Shown here in pieces: positions 33,380 through 45,300 of a DNA stretch of 64,000 nt. The notes under the pieces are model-generated. The model ran no database searches. It was not told the DNA's origin and saw only the letters and a program-made list of their open reading frames with translations. The translations under genes were made by a program, and so were the position numbers. Position 1 is the first letter of the stretch. Every line of letters begins with the position of its first letter. Origin of the DNA: Macrothele yani (Eukaryota > Arthropoda > Arachnida > Araneae > Macrothelidae); contig CM077011.1 of assembly GCA_039090855.1 (NCBI GenBank), positions 37,529,501 through 37,593,500 on the forward strand, written 5' to 3'.

Positions 33380-34741
33380 CAGGGTGTCCGAGAATTATTG
33401 GACATATTACAAAATTATATAAAACAAAACATTAAACAGATAGAAAGAAACTGACTGTAACTACACAAGTTAAACAACGTAACTACACAAGTTAAACAAT
33501 GTAACTACACAAGTTAATAAATTTCAATATATGATCCCTTGGTTGCTCGTAGTACGTCCAAGCGATATTCGATCTCATGCCATGTATTGGCAAGCATCTG
33601 AGGAGTTATAGAATTAATAGTAGCTGTGATACGCTGCTTAAGTTCCTGCAAATCATCACAAGGCGTCTGATAGACACGATTCTTCATATAACCCTACATG
33701 AAATAATTCAATGGAGTTAGATCTGGAGAGCGAGGAGGCCACGGGATGGGACCACCACGCCCAATCCATCTGCTGGGGAAATGCTCATTTAGGCACTTAC
33801 GTACACACGTTGACCAATGCGGAGGCGCGCCGTTTTGTTGGAAAACGACGTTGTCATATCTTTTGATCTAGGGTATAGCGAAATTTTCTAGCATATCCAA
33901 GTAAATGTCACCATTTCTGGCTTTTTCACACAAGAAGAAAGGGCCAATCACTTCTCTTTTTGATAGGACGCACCACACATTAACTTTTGGAGAATCACGT
34001 TCCAGTTCAATAGCAGCATGAGGCGGTTCACTGCTCCAGATCCCACAGTTGTGACGATTCACAATACCTGATACATGAAATGTGGATTCATCACTAAACA
34101 TTACAGTACTGAGAAAGTTTTCGTCGTTTTCCACTCGATTCAGAATATCCACAACGAAATCGCATCGCAGAGTGGGATCATTTACATGCATCTTTTGCAC
34201 TATTTGGATTTTATAAGCATGAAACTTTAATTTCTTGAGCAAGATATCGTGAACTATCGATTTCGGAATGCACAGTTCTCTGCTTGATTTACGAACGGGT
34301 TTCGTCGGAAACTTTCATTTACTTGGTCAACCGTCTCACCGCTGATGCTAGGCCTACAGGCTCCTCTACGATGTTCCACATTGCCAGTTTCTTTAAACTG
34401 TTTCATCCACCGCTTAATTGAAATCGTTGACGGAGGATTAAAACCATATTCTAAACGGTACCGTCTTTTAACTTTAATGACAGACTTTAATTCTGAAAGC
34501 CATAACACATACATCGCCTTCTGCTGTACGGATGACATGACTACTGATTGCGCATTTCTCATACATTCCTCATCAGGCCACACCTAGCGCCATCTATCGG
34601 ATTCTGGGAATAACAGTTCTGCAAAACAAAAATATAGAAACCGTGCTAGTAACACGTGATATAGAAAAACAGACAATGCTCATAGTTTTTTTTTTTGTAC
34701 ATAATTTTGTAATGTGTCCAGTAATTTTCGCACACTCTGTG
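33380..34741 (-). mobile_element. Mariner or DUF4817-type transposon, near full length
   Basis: Inverted ends share GTGTCCGAGAATTATTGGAC (left) against GTGTGCGAAAATTACTGGAC (right), then ATTACAAAATTAT. TA lies at 33378-33379 on the left; the right edge is uncertain by two bases. The AT-rich 5' leader carries a 12-T run. Confidence 0.88.
33510..34538 (-). pseudogene. DUF4817-type mariner transposase pseudogene
   Basis: MSSVQQKAMYVLWLSELKSV opens the N-terminal helix-turn-helix, with YGFNPPSTISIKRWMKQFKE and a GxCRPSIS hook. After a frameshift near 34250 the catalytic domain reads MFSDESTFHVSG (first Asp), NRHNCGIWSSE, RDSPKVNVWCVLSK and YLDMLENFAIP. Further frames give GAPPHW (the second Asp is not seen) and WPPRSPDLTPLN. 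This is the common arthropod family whose N-terminus is catalogued as DUF4817. Confidence 0.87.
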
Positions 34742-35196
34742 TATAAGTCGATCAGGTGGGCAAACGTATTGAAAATGGGACAAATGAGGTCAAAGGGCAC
34801 GACGTAGGAGCGGGATCCTTCCACTGCCCTTATGCGTCATAACTTGCGTAAATATGGTTCGATTTCACTTAAATTTTAGTATGTGGTAGGGGACCGCCTG
34901 GGGACGAAATTTATTCAAAATCGGTGAAGTGGGGTCAAAGGTTAGGACATAAGAGTGGGATGCATTCAATTACCCTTGTGCGTCATAACGTGTGTAAAAA
35001 TGGTTCGATTTCGATGAAATTTCAGTATGTGGTAGGGGACCACTTGGGGACGAACCCTATTGAATGTGGACGAAATGGGGTCAAAGGTCAGGACATAGGA
35101 ATGCGATCCATTCCATCGCTCTTATCCCATATTATTAAGGTGGACGTCAAGTAATTTAGCTTACTATACTTCCAATGGAAAAACTTTTGTACACAT

Positions 35197-35511
35197 TTCC
35201 TTCACAATTAATGTGTTCCCAAGGATGAAAATTTGAACATCGATTAAAATAACTTTATTACAACTTGGAATACTTAATATTTTCTAAAACAGAACCATAA
35301 TTACATTAAAAATCAATAACTTTTCCTTTGGGGGTGTTGAAACCAGAAAAAGTATAGCGCGACCTGTACTTTGATGACGTCAGTAGACAAACAAATGTTG
35401 GATTGCATAATTATGGTTATGTTTTAGAAAATATTAAGTATTGCAAGTTATAAAATGAAGCTATTTTATTCGATGTTCAAATTTTTCATCCTTGTGAACA
35501 CATTAATTGTC
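35197..35511. repeat. Palindrome of array 2, one arm shortened
   Basis: Left arm 35197-35303 pairs with 35406-35511 (for example CTTAATATTTTCTAAAACA against its complement). Outer left arm 35136-35196 has no partner. Instead the spacer phrase GCGCGACCTGTA..TGACGTCAG is duplicated after the right arm. Confidence 0.85.
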
Positions 35512-36303
35512 CAGAAAAAAGATGGCGCGACCTGTATTTTCATGACGTCAGCAGTCAAACAAATATGCGGATCCTATTAAAGTTTTATGACGTCACACTT
35601 TTGCTAGCAGATGGCCGCGATTCCCATCTGCCTCATTACGTCACGCGTTGTGTGCGTATGTTCGTCCGCACGATAACTTGCGTAAAAATCGTTCGATTTC
35701 GATGAACTTTTAGTATGTGGTAGGGGAACACCTGGAAAGGAACCCTATTGAAAGTGAACGAAATAGGGTCAAAGGTCAGGACATAAGAGCGGGATCAATT
35801 CCACTGCTCTAATGCGTCATAACTAACGTAAAAAAGGTTCGATTTCGATTAAATTTTAGTATGTGGTAGGAGATCACCTGGGGACAAACCCTATTGAAAA
35901 TGGCGAAATGGAGGTCAAAGGTCAGGACATAGGAGCGGAATCACTTCCATCGCCATTATGAGTCATAACTTACGTAAAAATGTTTCGATTTGGATGAAAT
36001 GTTGGTATGTTGTAGGGACCTTCCTGGGGACGAATCCTATTGAAAATGGGCGAAATGGGGTGAAAGGTTAGGACACAGGGGCGGGATCTATTCCATAGCG
36101 CTTATGCATCGTAACTTACGTAAAATTGCTTCGATTGGGACAAAACTTTATCATGTTATTTCGGAGATGTACTGAAACAGTTCTGTTGAATATCATCCAA
36201 ATGGATTAAAGGTCAGGGCACAGGGGTGAGATTTATTCCACAGCCATTTTCCTCATAACTTGAGTAATAGCTTGAGTAATGATTTCTAGTATATTGGAAA
36301 GCG

Positions 36304-36359
36304 TATCATAATCAGTGCATTGCATGATTTTACTAACATGCAATGCACTGATTATGATA
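36304..36359. repeat. Perfect 23-bp snapback at the end of array 2
   Basis: Arms 36304-36326 and 36337-36359 are exact complements (TATCATAATCAGTGCATTGC...). The loop is 10 nt. The other two array ends lack the second arm. Confidence 0.97.
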
Positions 36360-36599
36360 GCTACGAGCAGGTTTGAAAAAAAAAAAAAAAAAAAAGGCAG
36401 AAGGACTTCCAACTTTCTGCATTGCTTTTCTTTAAATGAAAAAAATAACCTCCTGGTGAGTGGTGAAAGAGTTTAACTTTTTCTAAACCCATACGACTCT
36501 TGGGCGCTGGGGGCCCCAGTTCAGCCAGTTCAGGTGGGGGCCCTGGGCACCGGCCCCATTGGCCCATCCCTTAAGACGGCCATGGCATCGGAATGAAAT

Positions 36600-36880
36600 T
36601 AATGACCCTCAAGCGGCAATGGGATGGAGATACTGTATTGCCAGAAAAACTGATCAAGATTGGACAACTGAAATACTAGTCTGCATACTACGAGACAGGA
36701 AAAGGTCCAGAAGAAAACCATGTGGGGGTGTCTGGTGAATGAAATTCAAGTGCACGGTGGAGAGACATGAAACAGAATTGCCCAGGACAGAGAATTAGGG
36801 AAAAGTCTTGTTTAAAACTTCATCCATCAGTGGATTTAAATGGCTGATGATGACGATATGTTTTATGATAAATCAGACTA
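36600..36880 (+). mobile_element. LINE 3' end
   Basis: Frames give WTTEILVCILRDRKRSRRKP, then WNRIAQDRELGKSLV, then NFIHQWI and ADDDDM. The W..IAQDRE..K and F..QWI blocks are the hallmark of the C-terminus of one arthropod LINE group. Start is truncated. Confidence 0.65.
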
Positions 36881-36889
36881 TACAAACAC

Positions 36890-38026
36890 ATAAACCACGC
36901 CATCTATGAGAGAACAATGCTGAAAACAAAGAATTTCAAATACCACCTCAACATGAAGACTTACTAACTAACACATTTGTCCATGGTTTATTAGTAAAGT
37001 ATTTTAACATGTGGTACGTTGTGCACTGCATTTGTTTTTATCGTGTTCAGTCGACATTTTATTCTACTATTGGATTTTAACACGAATTAGTTTCATCAAC
37101 GGAAAGTGATTTTTCTTAGCATTTGGGCATGCGCGGTTCTTTCCTCTAATTTACTTCGATGTTTACCCATTATAGAAAAACACTCTTTGTTCCCAGCGCA
37201 GCCTTTCTATTGAAGCAAATGTGATAAAGATTTTTCCGCGAATGGAGATGGCGGGATTCTCAAAGGGATTTGTTTGCTCTGTGAATGCTTCAAATACATG
37301 AAACAATGGCAGAACGGAGAATTCATTGAATCTTATGAATGCAGCGCAGTAATTCATCTTATTGTTTGCTTCAATATGATGGTGGCTACCATATTTTTAT
37401 TTATTCGAAAATCCGTCCTCAATGATCAACACGTTTTGAATAATAGGAAAACATGTGATTTACGGAACTCCAACTCGTGATTGCTTTTTTTCACTTTCTA
37501 GCACTCTAGATCTGTATGCACACGTCACGGAAAAATCTTATGTGCTTTTTAGTGAAATCCGTTTGAGAACGAGAATGGTATTTGCAAATCATCGAAATAT
37601 CCTTTTTAGCTACATAAATATACACTTAGCTAAGCAGCACGAGTTTATTTTGCATAAAGTTTATTTTTGATATTGAAAACGTCTTGCGTAGAACTATTTC
37701 CTATGAATGAACTCGAGCGTTCGATAGGGAATCATTGTAAGGGGTAGTGATTGCATTTCGAACATTCTGAGCATCATTAAAACGTAGAATTGCTAAATTT
37801 ATTGCCTCAAACCCAACGGGAAATGACGTAAGGTTGTTACGTATCACTCTTTAAACATTTTTCCGATTGGAAAATCGTTAGTTTCTAAAATGTTAATATT
37901 CTCATTTGATAAACGATACTTACCTTTCAGAATAAGAAGAATTTACCATTATTTCACCACACCAATTATTACATTTCAAAAAGATAGTAAGAAAACATTT
38001 TATTATATTGCTATTGTTGTTTACAT
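36890..38026. other. No gene recognised
   Basis: About 37005-37130 resembles 3665-3780 and is probably a dispersed repeat. ORFs at 37163-37357 (minus), 37274-37480 and 37455-37670 have no motif. Confidence 0.5.
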
Positions 38027-38040
38027 GCAACTTTACGATT

Positions 38041-38255
38041 TTTTTTTTGATTGGAGGTTTAACGACCACCGTGAGCAACTCAATGGGCTATAAGCAGTCG
38101 CCCGTCCCTAATTTAGGGTCACTGGTTCCAGGGAAGGGAGAGAGCCAGTGCCGTAAGACAAACACAACATCCATGCCTCACCGGGATTCGAACCCGTACC
38201 CCTTACAGACGAACGATCAGAGGCCAGCGCCTTAAACCCCTGCGCCACCGGGGCG
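38041..38255 (-). mobile_element. SINE family A, copy 4, with target duplication
   Basis: Full-length on the minus strand, with 14-bp duplications GCAACTTTACGATT at 38027-38040 and 38256-38269. Confidence 0.96.
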
Positions 38256-38790
38256 GCAACTTTACGATTGCCGCAATGGAAAGGAGTAAGACAAGTAAAT
38301 TTAATAAATCTTGAACTCCTGTCATGAAACAGCAAATGTCAAAAGTTTTCCTTCACGGATCTGTTAAAATGTTTGGCTGTGCGAAAACGCAAGAAACTCC
38401 GTCTGGCCATCTCGCTGCATCTTTTAATGTTATTTACATTATACGCACCATCTGTTGTTTGCTCAGGTACCTGACAGAATCCGTTGAATTTCATGGCCAC
38501 TCATAATGATCGCATAAAATTGTTTTCATTTGCATAACTGAGCGTTCGCCTAATGTTTGTGGAGGAGAAGCTGACACTCGTTTGTTGTTGCTCTTACACA
38601 GCGTACACAAGAAATAACGAACCTCAACCCAGAAAAGAATACCGTAGCCCTGGACGATAGCTCGAACTTAAAGATATGTGGAGTTCCACCAAATGTCGGG
38701 TGGCACGAATGTCGATGGCCAATAGTTCCTTTGGAGGGATAACGTAGCTGGAACATAATCGGTGAGAATTGTCTGAGACTGCGCATGTCT

Positions 38791-39126
38791 CGTTCCAACC
38801 AAGGAGGTTATATTACTGGAGACACCACTGGTTCTGCCGCCATAGGTCACAGCTAATCTGTGGTGTGACGTCACAAGCAGGCAAAAATGAAAGAAATTAT
38901 ACCGTTGATGAAACAGTAAGCTTGTGTATCATTGATACAGAATTACTCATTTTATCTGTTTATACGCTAAGAAGCTTTTGTTCCATTGGTTTCCAAGCCG
39001 CTTCTCTTCTGCGGCTGCGTCCTGCCTGCTCATGACGTCACTTGTAGCACAGACGGTGACTTATGGCGGCCAATGCTGCGTGGATAGTAGTGTCTCCAGT
39101 AATATAACCTCCTTGGTTCCAACACG
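38791..39126. mobile_element. Foldback element with inverted arms of about 90-100 bp
   Basis: Left arm 38791-38883 and the reverse complement of 39023-39126 share CAAGGAGGTTATATTACTGG, then AGACAC, GCCGCCATA.GTCAC, GTGACGTCA and GCAGGCA. The spacer of about 140 bp is non-coding. No target duplication was identified. A non-autonomous foldback or MITE is the simplest reading. Confidence 0.75.
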
Positions 39127-39182
39127 TCCACGACCAGAGCTCGATTTAAGCGGTATCGCATCGCAATCTGCGAATCAAATCT

Positions 39183-39238
39183 ACTTGAATCGATATGATT
39201 TTGATACGATTTTGAATCGATATGATTTTGATATGATT
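39183..39238 (+). repeat. 27-bp tandem duplication
   Basis: TTGAATCGATATGATTTTGA plus TACGATT occurs twice in direct succession with one change (39185-39238). Confidence 0.85.
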
Positions 39239-39293
39239 TTTCTTCACATACATTGCGATACATTTCATTTTGAACTCCCGTTACGCTGACCTT

Positions 39294-39516
39294 TTTTTTT
39301 TTTTTTTGATTGGAGGTTGAACGACGACCGTGAGCAACTCAATGGGCTATAAGCAGTCGCCCGTCCCTAATTTAGGGTCACTGGTTCCAGGGAAGGGAGA
39401 GTGCCAGTGCCGTAAGACAAACACAACATCCATGCCTCACCGGGATTCGAACCCGCACCCCTTACGGACGAATGATCAGAGGCCAGGGCCTTAGACCACT
39501 GCGCCACCGGGGCGGC
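39294..39516 (-). mobile_element. SINE family A, copy 5, with target duplication
   Basis: Full-length minus-strand copy with 11-bp duplications ACGCTGACCTT at 39283-39293 and 39517-39527. Confidence 0.96.
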
Positions 39517-39596
39517 ACGCTGACCTTCAGTGAACTTTTGTAGTGGTTGCTGTGGCTCTTATGCCAATATTACGCCCCCAAAGATGATTTCCTCTT

Positions 39597-41395
39597 CTTT
39601 TTACGCTTTCCAACCGTAGGTTGAAGAAGGGTATATGCTCCAGCTTTGTCCGTCTGTCCGCACGATAACTGGCGTAAAAATGGTTCGATTTTGATGAAAT
39701 TTTAGTATGTGGTAGGGGACCACATGGGGACGAACCCTATTGAAAATGGGACAAATGGGGTCAAAGGTCACGACGTAGGACTAGAATCATTCCATTGCCC
39801 TTATGCGTCATAACTTGGGTAAATATGGTTCGATTTCAATGAAATTTTACTATGTGGTAGGAGACCGCCTGGGAAAAAACCCTATTCAAAATGGGTGAAG
39901 TGGGGTCAAAGGTCAGGACATAATATCGGGAAGCATTCCCTTGCCCTTATGCGTCATAACATGCGTAAAAATGGTTCGATTTCGATGAAATTTCAGTATG
40001 TAGTAGGGGGCCACCTGGGGACGAACCCTATTGAAAATGGACGAAATGTGGTGAAAGGTCAGGACATAGGATTGCGATCCATTCCATCCCTCTTATCCCA
40101 TACTATTGAGGTGGACGTTAAGTAATTTTGCTTCCTATACTTCCAATGGAAAAACATTTGTACACATTTCCTTCACAATTAATGTGTTCCCAAGGATGAA
40201 AATTTGAACAGCGATTAAAATCACTTCATATTATAACTTGGAAAACTTAATATTTTCTAAAACATAACCATAATTTTATTAAAAATCAATAACTTTTCCT
40301 TTGGTGGTGTTGAAACCAGAGAAAAGATGGCGCGACCTGTACTTTGATGACGTCAGTGGACAAATAAATGTTGGATTGCGTAATTACGGTTATGGTTTAG
40401 AAAATATTAAGTATTCCAAGTTATGAAATGAAGCTATTTTAATCGATGTTCAAATTTTCATCCTTGGGAACGCATTAATTGTGAAGAAAATGTGTACAGA
40501 AGTTTTCCCATTGGAAGTATAGGAAGCAAAATTACTTGACGTCCACCTTAAAGTAGCAATTCTTGTATGTATGTATATACATTTTATTTTGAAAACGGCA
40601 AAACGGCTCGAAGAATTTTGATAAAAGTCGTTAACCTACCGTTTCCTGGTACTAGAATCGATTTAGCTTGATCTCGACTCTAGGAGAATTCGTTTAGTGG
40701 GTTAAATAACCACCCCGAATTATAACGTTTTCAGTGTCATGGCGTTGTTCCATTAATGTTACCAATGCTTAGAAATCTTATGACGTCACAATTTCGCGTT
40801 TGAGAATGTTGGCGTGCGGTTACACCATCTGTCTCATTACGTCACGCGTTGTGTGCGTATGTCCGTCCGCACGATAACTCATGTAACAATCGTTCGATTT
40901 CGATGAAATTTTAGTATCTGGTAGGGGATCACCTGGGAAGGAACCCTATTTAAAGTGAACGAAATGGGGTCAAAGGTCAGTACATAGGAGCGGAATCCAT
41001 TCCACTGCTATTATGCGTCTTAACTAACGTAAAAAAGGTTCGATTTCGATGAAATTTTAGTATGTGGTAGGGGACCACCTGGCAACAAACCTTATTGAAA
41101 ATGGGCGAAATGGGGTCAAAGGTTAGGACACAGGAGCGGGATCTATTTCATAGCCCTTATGCATCATAACTTACGTAAAAATGCTTCGATTACGACAAAA
41201 CTTTATCATGTTATTTCGGACGTATACCGAACCGGTTCTGTTGAATATCATCGAAATGGGATCAAAGGTCGGGGCACAGGACCGAGATTTATTCCACAGC
41301 CATTATTCTCATAACTTGAGTAATGATTTCTGGTATGTTGGAAAGCGTATTATAATTAATGCATTGCATGATTTTACAAACTTGTTAAAGTGTTT
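39597..41395 (+). repeat. 146-bp repeat array 3, most complete
   Basis: It begins TACGCTTTCCAACCGTAGGT and a GTCCGTCTGTCCGCACG leader. Monomer landmarks at 39704, 39849 and 39995 (145-146 bp apart) precede a long palindrome (40107-40550). A second leader ATGTCCGTCCGCACGATAAC at 40860 restarts monomers at 40913 and 41059 (146 bp), followed by the TTCTGTTGAATATCATCGAA monomer and the end phrase GTTGGAAAGCGTAT. Confidence 0.93.
40107..40550. repeat. Long palindrome, about 170-bp arms, in array 3
   Basis: Left arm 40107-40276 and right arm 40379-40550 are about 90 percent complementary (AGGTGGACGT, AGTAATTTTGCTTCCTATAC, CACAATTAATG.GTTCCCAA). The 102-bp spacer contains GCGCGACCTGTACTTTGATG and ACGTCAG. 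Confidence 0.93.
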
Positions 41396-41435
41396 CGGCG
41401 GACAGAACTTGTTCTATGATAAGTTGTTCTGTTAA

Positions 41436-41920
41436 TAGGAGAACCTCAACGACCAGAAACAGAGAATCAGTCATAGATTTCCAGACATGACAAGTGATAC
41501 TGTGAAGTGTCTGATAGTTTTAGATGTGGCATTATGGCCAAAAGATCGTGATTCCCTTAAAAGATTTGGTCAGGATGAAATTAGGCACATGATTCAACAT
41601 TTCGCCTAATTGCTGCAAGCAAAGAATGAGGGGGAGCTTAAGAAATTCTAGCTCCAGAATATGGCAACTTCATCAAGAGAAGACTTGTGGTTCTTCATTT
41701 TAAAATCCAAGAGAAATATCTATTGTAATATTTCTCATATTTTTGAAATACTTCGAGTTTTGTGAGTGTCTAATGCCATTGTATAGAGGGGTGTATCCTA
41801 CACGAGTCGTATAAAGAGTGACTATCGCAGCATTCTTAGTGAATCTTCGTTGGAATATTTAATGCGCGTATCTGTTGAAGGACCAATTATGGACAAATTT
41901 TTGTGACAGTGCCCAGGTCG
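41436..41920 (+). pseudogene. hAT-family transposase C-terminal remnant
   Basis: The plus strand reads LWPKDRDSLKRFGQDEIRHM and IQHFA, then after stops RGVSYTSRIKSDYRS, then SLEYLMRVSVEGPIMDKF. This matches the dimerisation end (ERGFS...RIKSDWRS.L....L..LMRISLEGP) of hAT transposase-derived proteins. Internal stops show it is a fossil. It is not obviously related to the hAT at 10.4 kb. Confidence 0.6.
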
Positions 41921-41936
41921 AAAATCCATTCCCTAA

Positions 41937-42010
41937 TTTATTTATTTATTTAATTATTTAATTATTTATTTATTCATTTATTTATTCATTTTTATTAATT
42001 CATGTATTTT
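41937..42010. repeat. ATTT-type simple repeat
   Basis: Imperfect (TTTA)n run. Confidence 0.95.
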
Positions 42011-45000
42011 TTGAAGAAAGAGTCCTTTTTATTTTGCTATATACTTTCGGGTGAATCTTTTTTTTTTTCTCTCCGTCCCCCCAGGCATAAGACTAGCCAG
42101 ACAGCACAAGACGTCACAGGACAGACCGACATTGTAAGAAAACGCTGTCGACATCCATCGGTGAGCTGACTTTGTAGTATGTTTTATTGGGGGCAATAGA
42201 AGTGTCCCACCGTCTCTAGCTTCCACAATGCGTGTTGGGCAGACCGTAGACTTGTTGCAACCGGGCCTAACAGTTTAATTGGGTAGAGAATTTACGGTCG
42301 GGGTAGTACCACGCGGGAAACGTAACTGGAGCGGTTCTCAGAATTTTCACTGGAACGGGTAGAAATCTTGACCCCTTAACGAATGGAAGAACAAAATGTT
42401 AATTCTCTGACCAGTAAGATTTACACTGGGGAATTTAATTCAGGAAAGGCTTGCGTTTGCCAGCTAGTGATTGGATGATGGGATGTTTCGAGGTAGTGTG
42501 GGTCTTCTTGGGGGTCGTCGAACGATTTTACAAGGGAAGAGAAGAACTTCGTCACTTCACGTTTACAGTTTTTACACGAAACTTTTACCTTTGCTTGTTT
42601 CGCGGCGTGCATCACTGGCACTTTCCTCCATGACTGGCAACTTGATCGCTGCTAAGGTATCGGCAGGACTGATGTTACCGTAAGCGGCATACAAATTTTC
42701 TAAGCTGCGGATGGGAGATCGCAACCGAGGTTTCCGGATGAACGGACCCTCACTAACGACCATTAGGGACCATACGACGGTCGCAGCTGCGGATGGAAGT
42801 TAATACCTACCGGACGAGGATCCTCCCGGATCAGGTGTGGTCAGCAGCGCGATATCTGGGCCAGATTCGGATGCTAAGGTAGGAAATCCATCCTATTCTT
42901 TCTTTGGTGTCCCCTCATAAAATCTTTATCGGATCAGTCCACACATAGAGTTAATATTTTTATAAGCAAATAGTTAATTGAGTAAAGGTTCCTGTCAGAG
43001 AGTCGTAAATCATTTTGCTAATATCATGAGCGTATATTTATTATTATGCCAAATCATAAACAATAAATTGTTTTTGTTTGTTAATTTTGTCTAAGTTCTA
43101 TGATGAGTGTGTCGTTAACTACAATATGTGAGCTCAACCCTAGATTATTTGGAGAATATATATAACTTTTGGATCCGGAACTTAGCAAATCTGATCATTT
43201 ATGCTTTTTATTTTAAATCTAGACGTTCACAAAAATATTGCGGCACACAGCGGACCCTTTGACTCCCAAAGGAAAATCTGCTGTGTGAAACACAACGCCC
43301 CGTCAGTGGATTCTGAAGCTGCGTCAGCCCTAAATCAGGGAAACGCAGAATCACAATCCACTCGACACCCCTTGGCTCCCAATATTACGCCGGGTGAACC
43401 CAATTAGGAACCCGAGCGATAATATTTTCACTTGATGAGGCTGTAAAAATTTATTTTTCCAAACCACGTAGGCCCAACACACAGACAGCCACATGGCAAA
43501 AGACAAATTTGTGACGTTGAAGAAGAGCAGCTTTAAAAAAGGAAATAAATAAATAATGTATCTAAAATTTCTTTCTAGTTTGTTTTCGAGCAGGTACTGG
43601 ACTGGTATCATAGCGTAATGCCTTAGTGCTAATCAAAAGTTTCTTACTCCAACACAAAACTTAATTTGTACAGCAAATGTTGCTAAACATTTATATTTTC
43701 GTAAATCAAGCCCTGTCCAGGAAATTCTCGGTAGCAATGAAGTGTGAAGATGATGAGGTTCATGGAAGGTGTTTGAAACCTGCAGACTGCTTATTGAGTC
43801 AACGTCATGCAGCGCAAGAGCGATAGATGAATTCGCTGACATTGCGGAAGCATTCCAGTCCATTAGCATGTAAGAATGCATCTAGTTTTGCAGAAGATCT
43901 AAATGGCTTTTGAATATTACACAACCAGCCAACGATATGTACGGATACAACAAGTATCAGTTGCATGCGCTTCATATGAGAGGATCGTCGCCAGTCTGCA
44001 ACAGTTAACTTGAAACACTGTGGACCCATAGCTTCACGCGACTTCCGACAGAATTTTGCTCATCCATCCACGCAAAACAGCAAACACTCAGTGACAAGTC
44101 TCAGATTACATGATCTTCTTTTGATATACTGTCAAGTTTCATTCAGGGTATCATACCAGCCGTATGCGTTTTTTTTTCACCTGCCCGAGTAACATCCAGG
44201 GAAGAGAGTGACAACGAATACCCACATGCTTCACCCCACTTATCGTGGTTCCTATGAAGATTGAATGCTTCCCGACTAAGCTTAAATGCAAAATTAGTTG
44301 CATTGCAGAAGTGTGCCTATATTGGGAGACTGCCAAAACGTCCTGGAATTTCGCTCTTAAAGTAAGCAATATATGCCGCAGTTCTGCTATTAGGAAACTG
44401 GATACCTCTTTCGCAAGGACCTCTGAGACATTATCTTTGAAAATTGTAGTAATTTAAAGTCAGCAATGTTTGACCCAAGTCGGCGTGGAAGTTGGCTTTC
44501 CACTCTGCAAGGACCTCACTTCCAGTATTTTTGAAAAGTCTAGAAATTTAACCATTTTACCGGCTGGAATGAATTAAATCGGGGTTAACAACATAGGCTG
44601 AAATCAGCTCTAACGAATATATTTGCTATCTAAGGAGTGGGCCGAACATGACAGAAATGAGTGAAACTGCGCATCAGAAAACGTTGCTTTTACCTTAGGT
44701 TTGTCACAGTGTTCATTTGGGGGTATGATTGTCATTAATCCTTCCTGTCTGATTATGTTTTCCGCTAAGAATGCTATAAAAAGGGGGACGAACCTAAGAA
44801 AGAAAAGAAGAGATGTTTGAGTAACTTATTTCTACCCTGTGGCATGATTTCCATGTCCGGGAGACTACTCCTTCTGAATAATTCCTTGGGTGATAGAACA
44901 GGGAATAAAGGGCTATAAGGGAATCAGACTACATACTGAAGAACTGTAAGGGAGCACTGACAACCAGCGACAGATTTATAGTCGATACTCCTGAGATGGA

Positions 45001-45300
45001 AGAGGGAAAGGAATTGTATTGCTGTAGCGTTCGTTTAACACGGCCACTATGACAACACTTCTGTTTGAAGAGCGCACCAAAATTTGGACAACTTTTGTTA
45101 CTGTAAATCGGCCGCTTAAAGGGTTAAATGCCACTCAATGAAGGAATGTATGAAATGAGACGCAACTTACCATACATCTTGACAAATAAGTGGGATAGAA
45201 GTGATTTGATTCCTCAAAAATTACATGAATGTGATAGGCGAGGGAACAGTTTAATTTGGCCTGAGTCAGTACATCGTATGACTTCCATGCTGGGCTATAC
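42011..45300. other. No gene recognised (about 3.3 kb)
   Basis: Mixed composition. ORFs such as 42421-42621 (minus, MPVMHAAKQA), 43201-43407 (plus), 43633-43881 and 43805-44029 (minus) show no domain I know. No repeats shared with the rest of the window were noticed. Confidence 0.5.

Larger units (their letters stand above)
34742..36360 (+). repeat. 146-bp repeat array 2
   Basis: AGTATGTGGTAGGGG landmarks at 34878 and 35024, and again at 35712, 35858 and 36004, are each 146 bp apart. Between the two runs lies a palindromic core (35136-35520) rich in GATGACGTCA. Array 2 ends with GTTCTGTTGAATATCATC monomers and a 23-bp perfect snapback at 36304-36359. The layout parallels array 3. Confidence 0.92.

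Noticed and set aside
42421..42621. Minus ORF with a CKNCKR motif as a zinc-finger gene
   Set aside because: One CxxC pair only, short, no second pair, no splice context; not enough to call.
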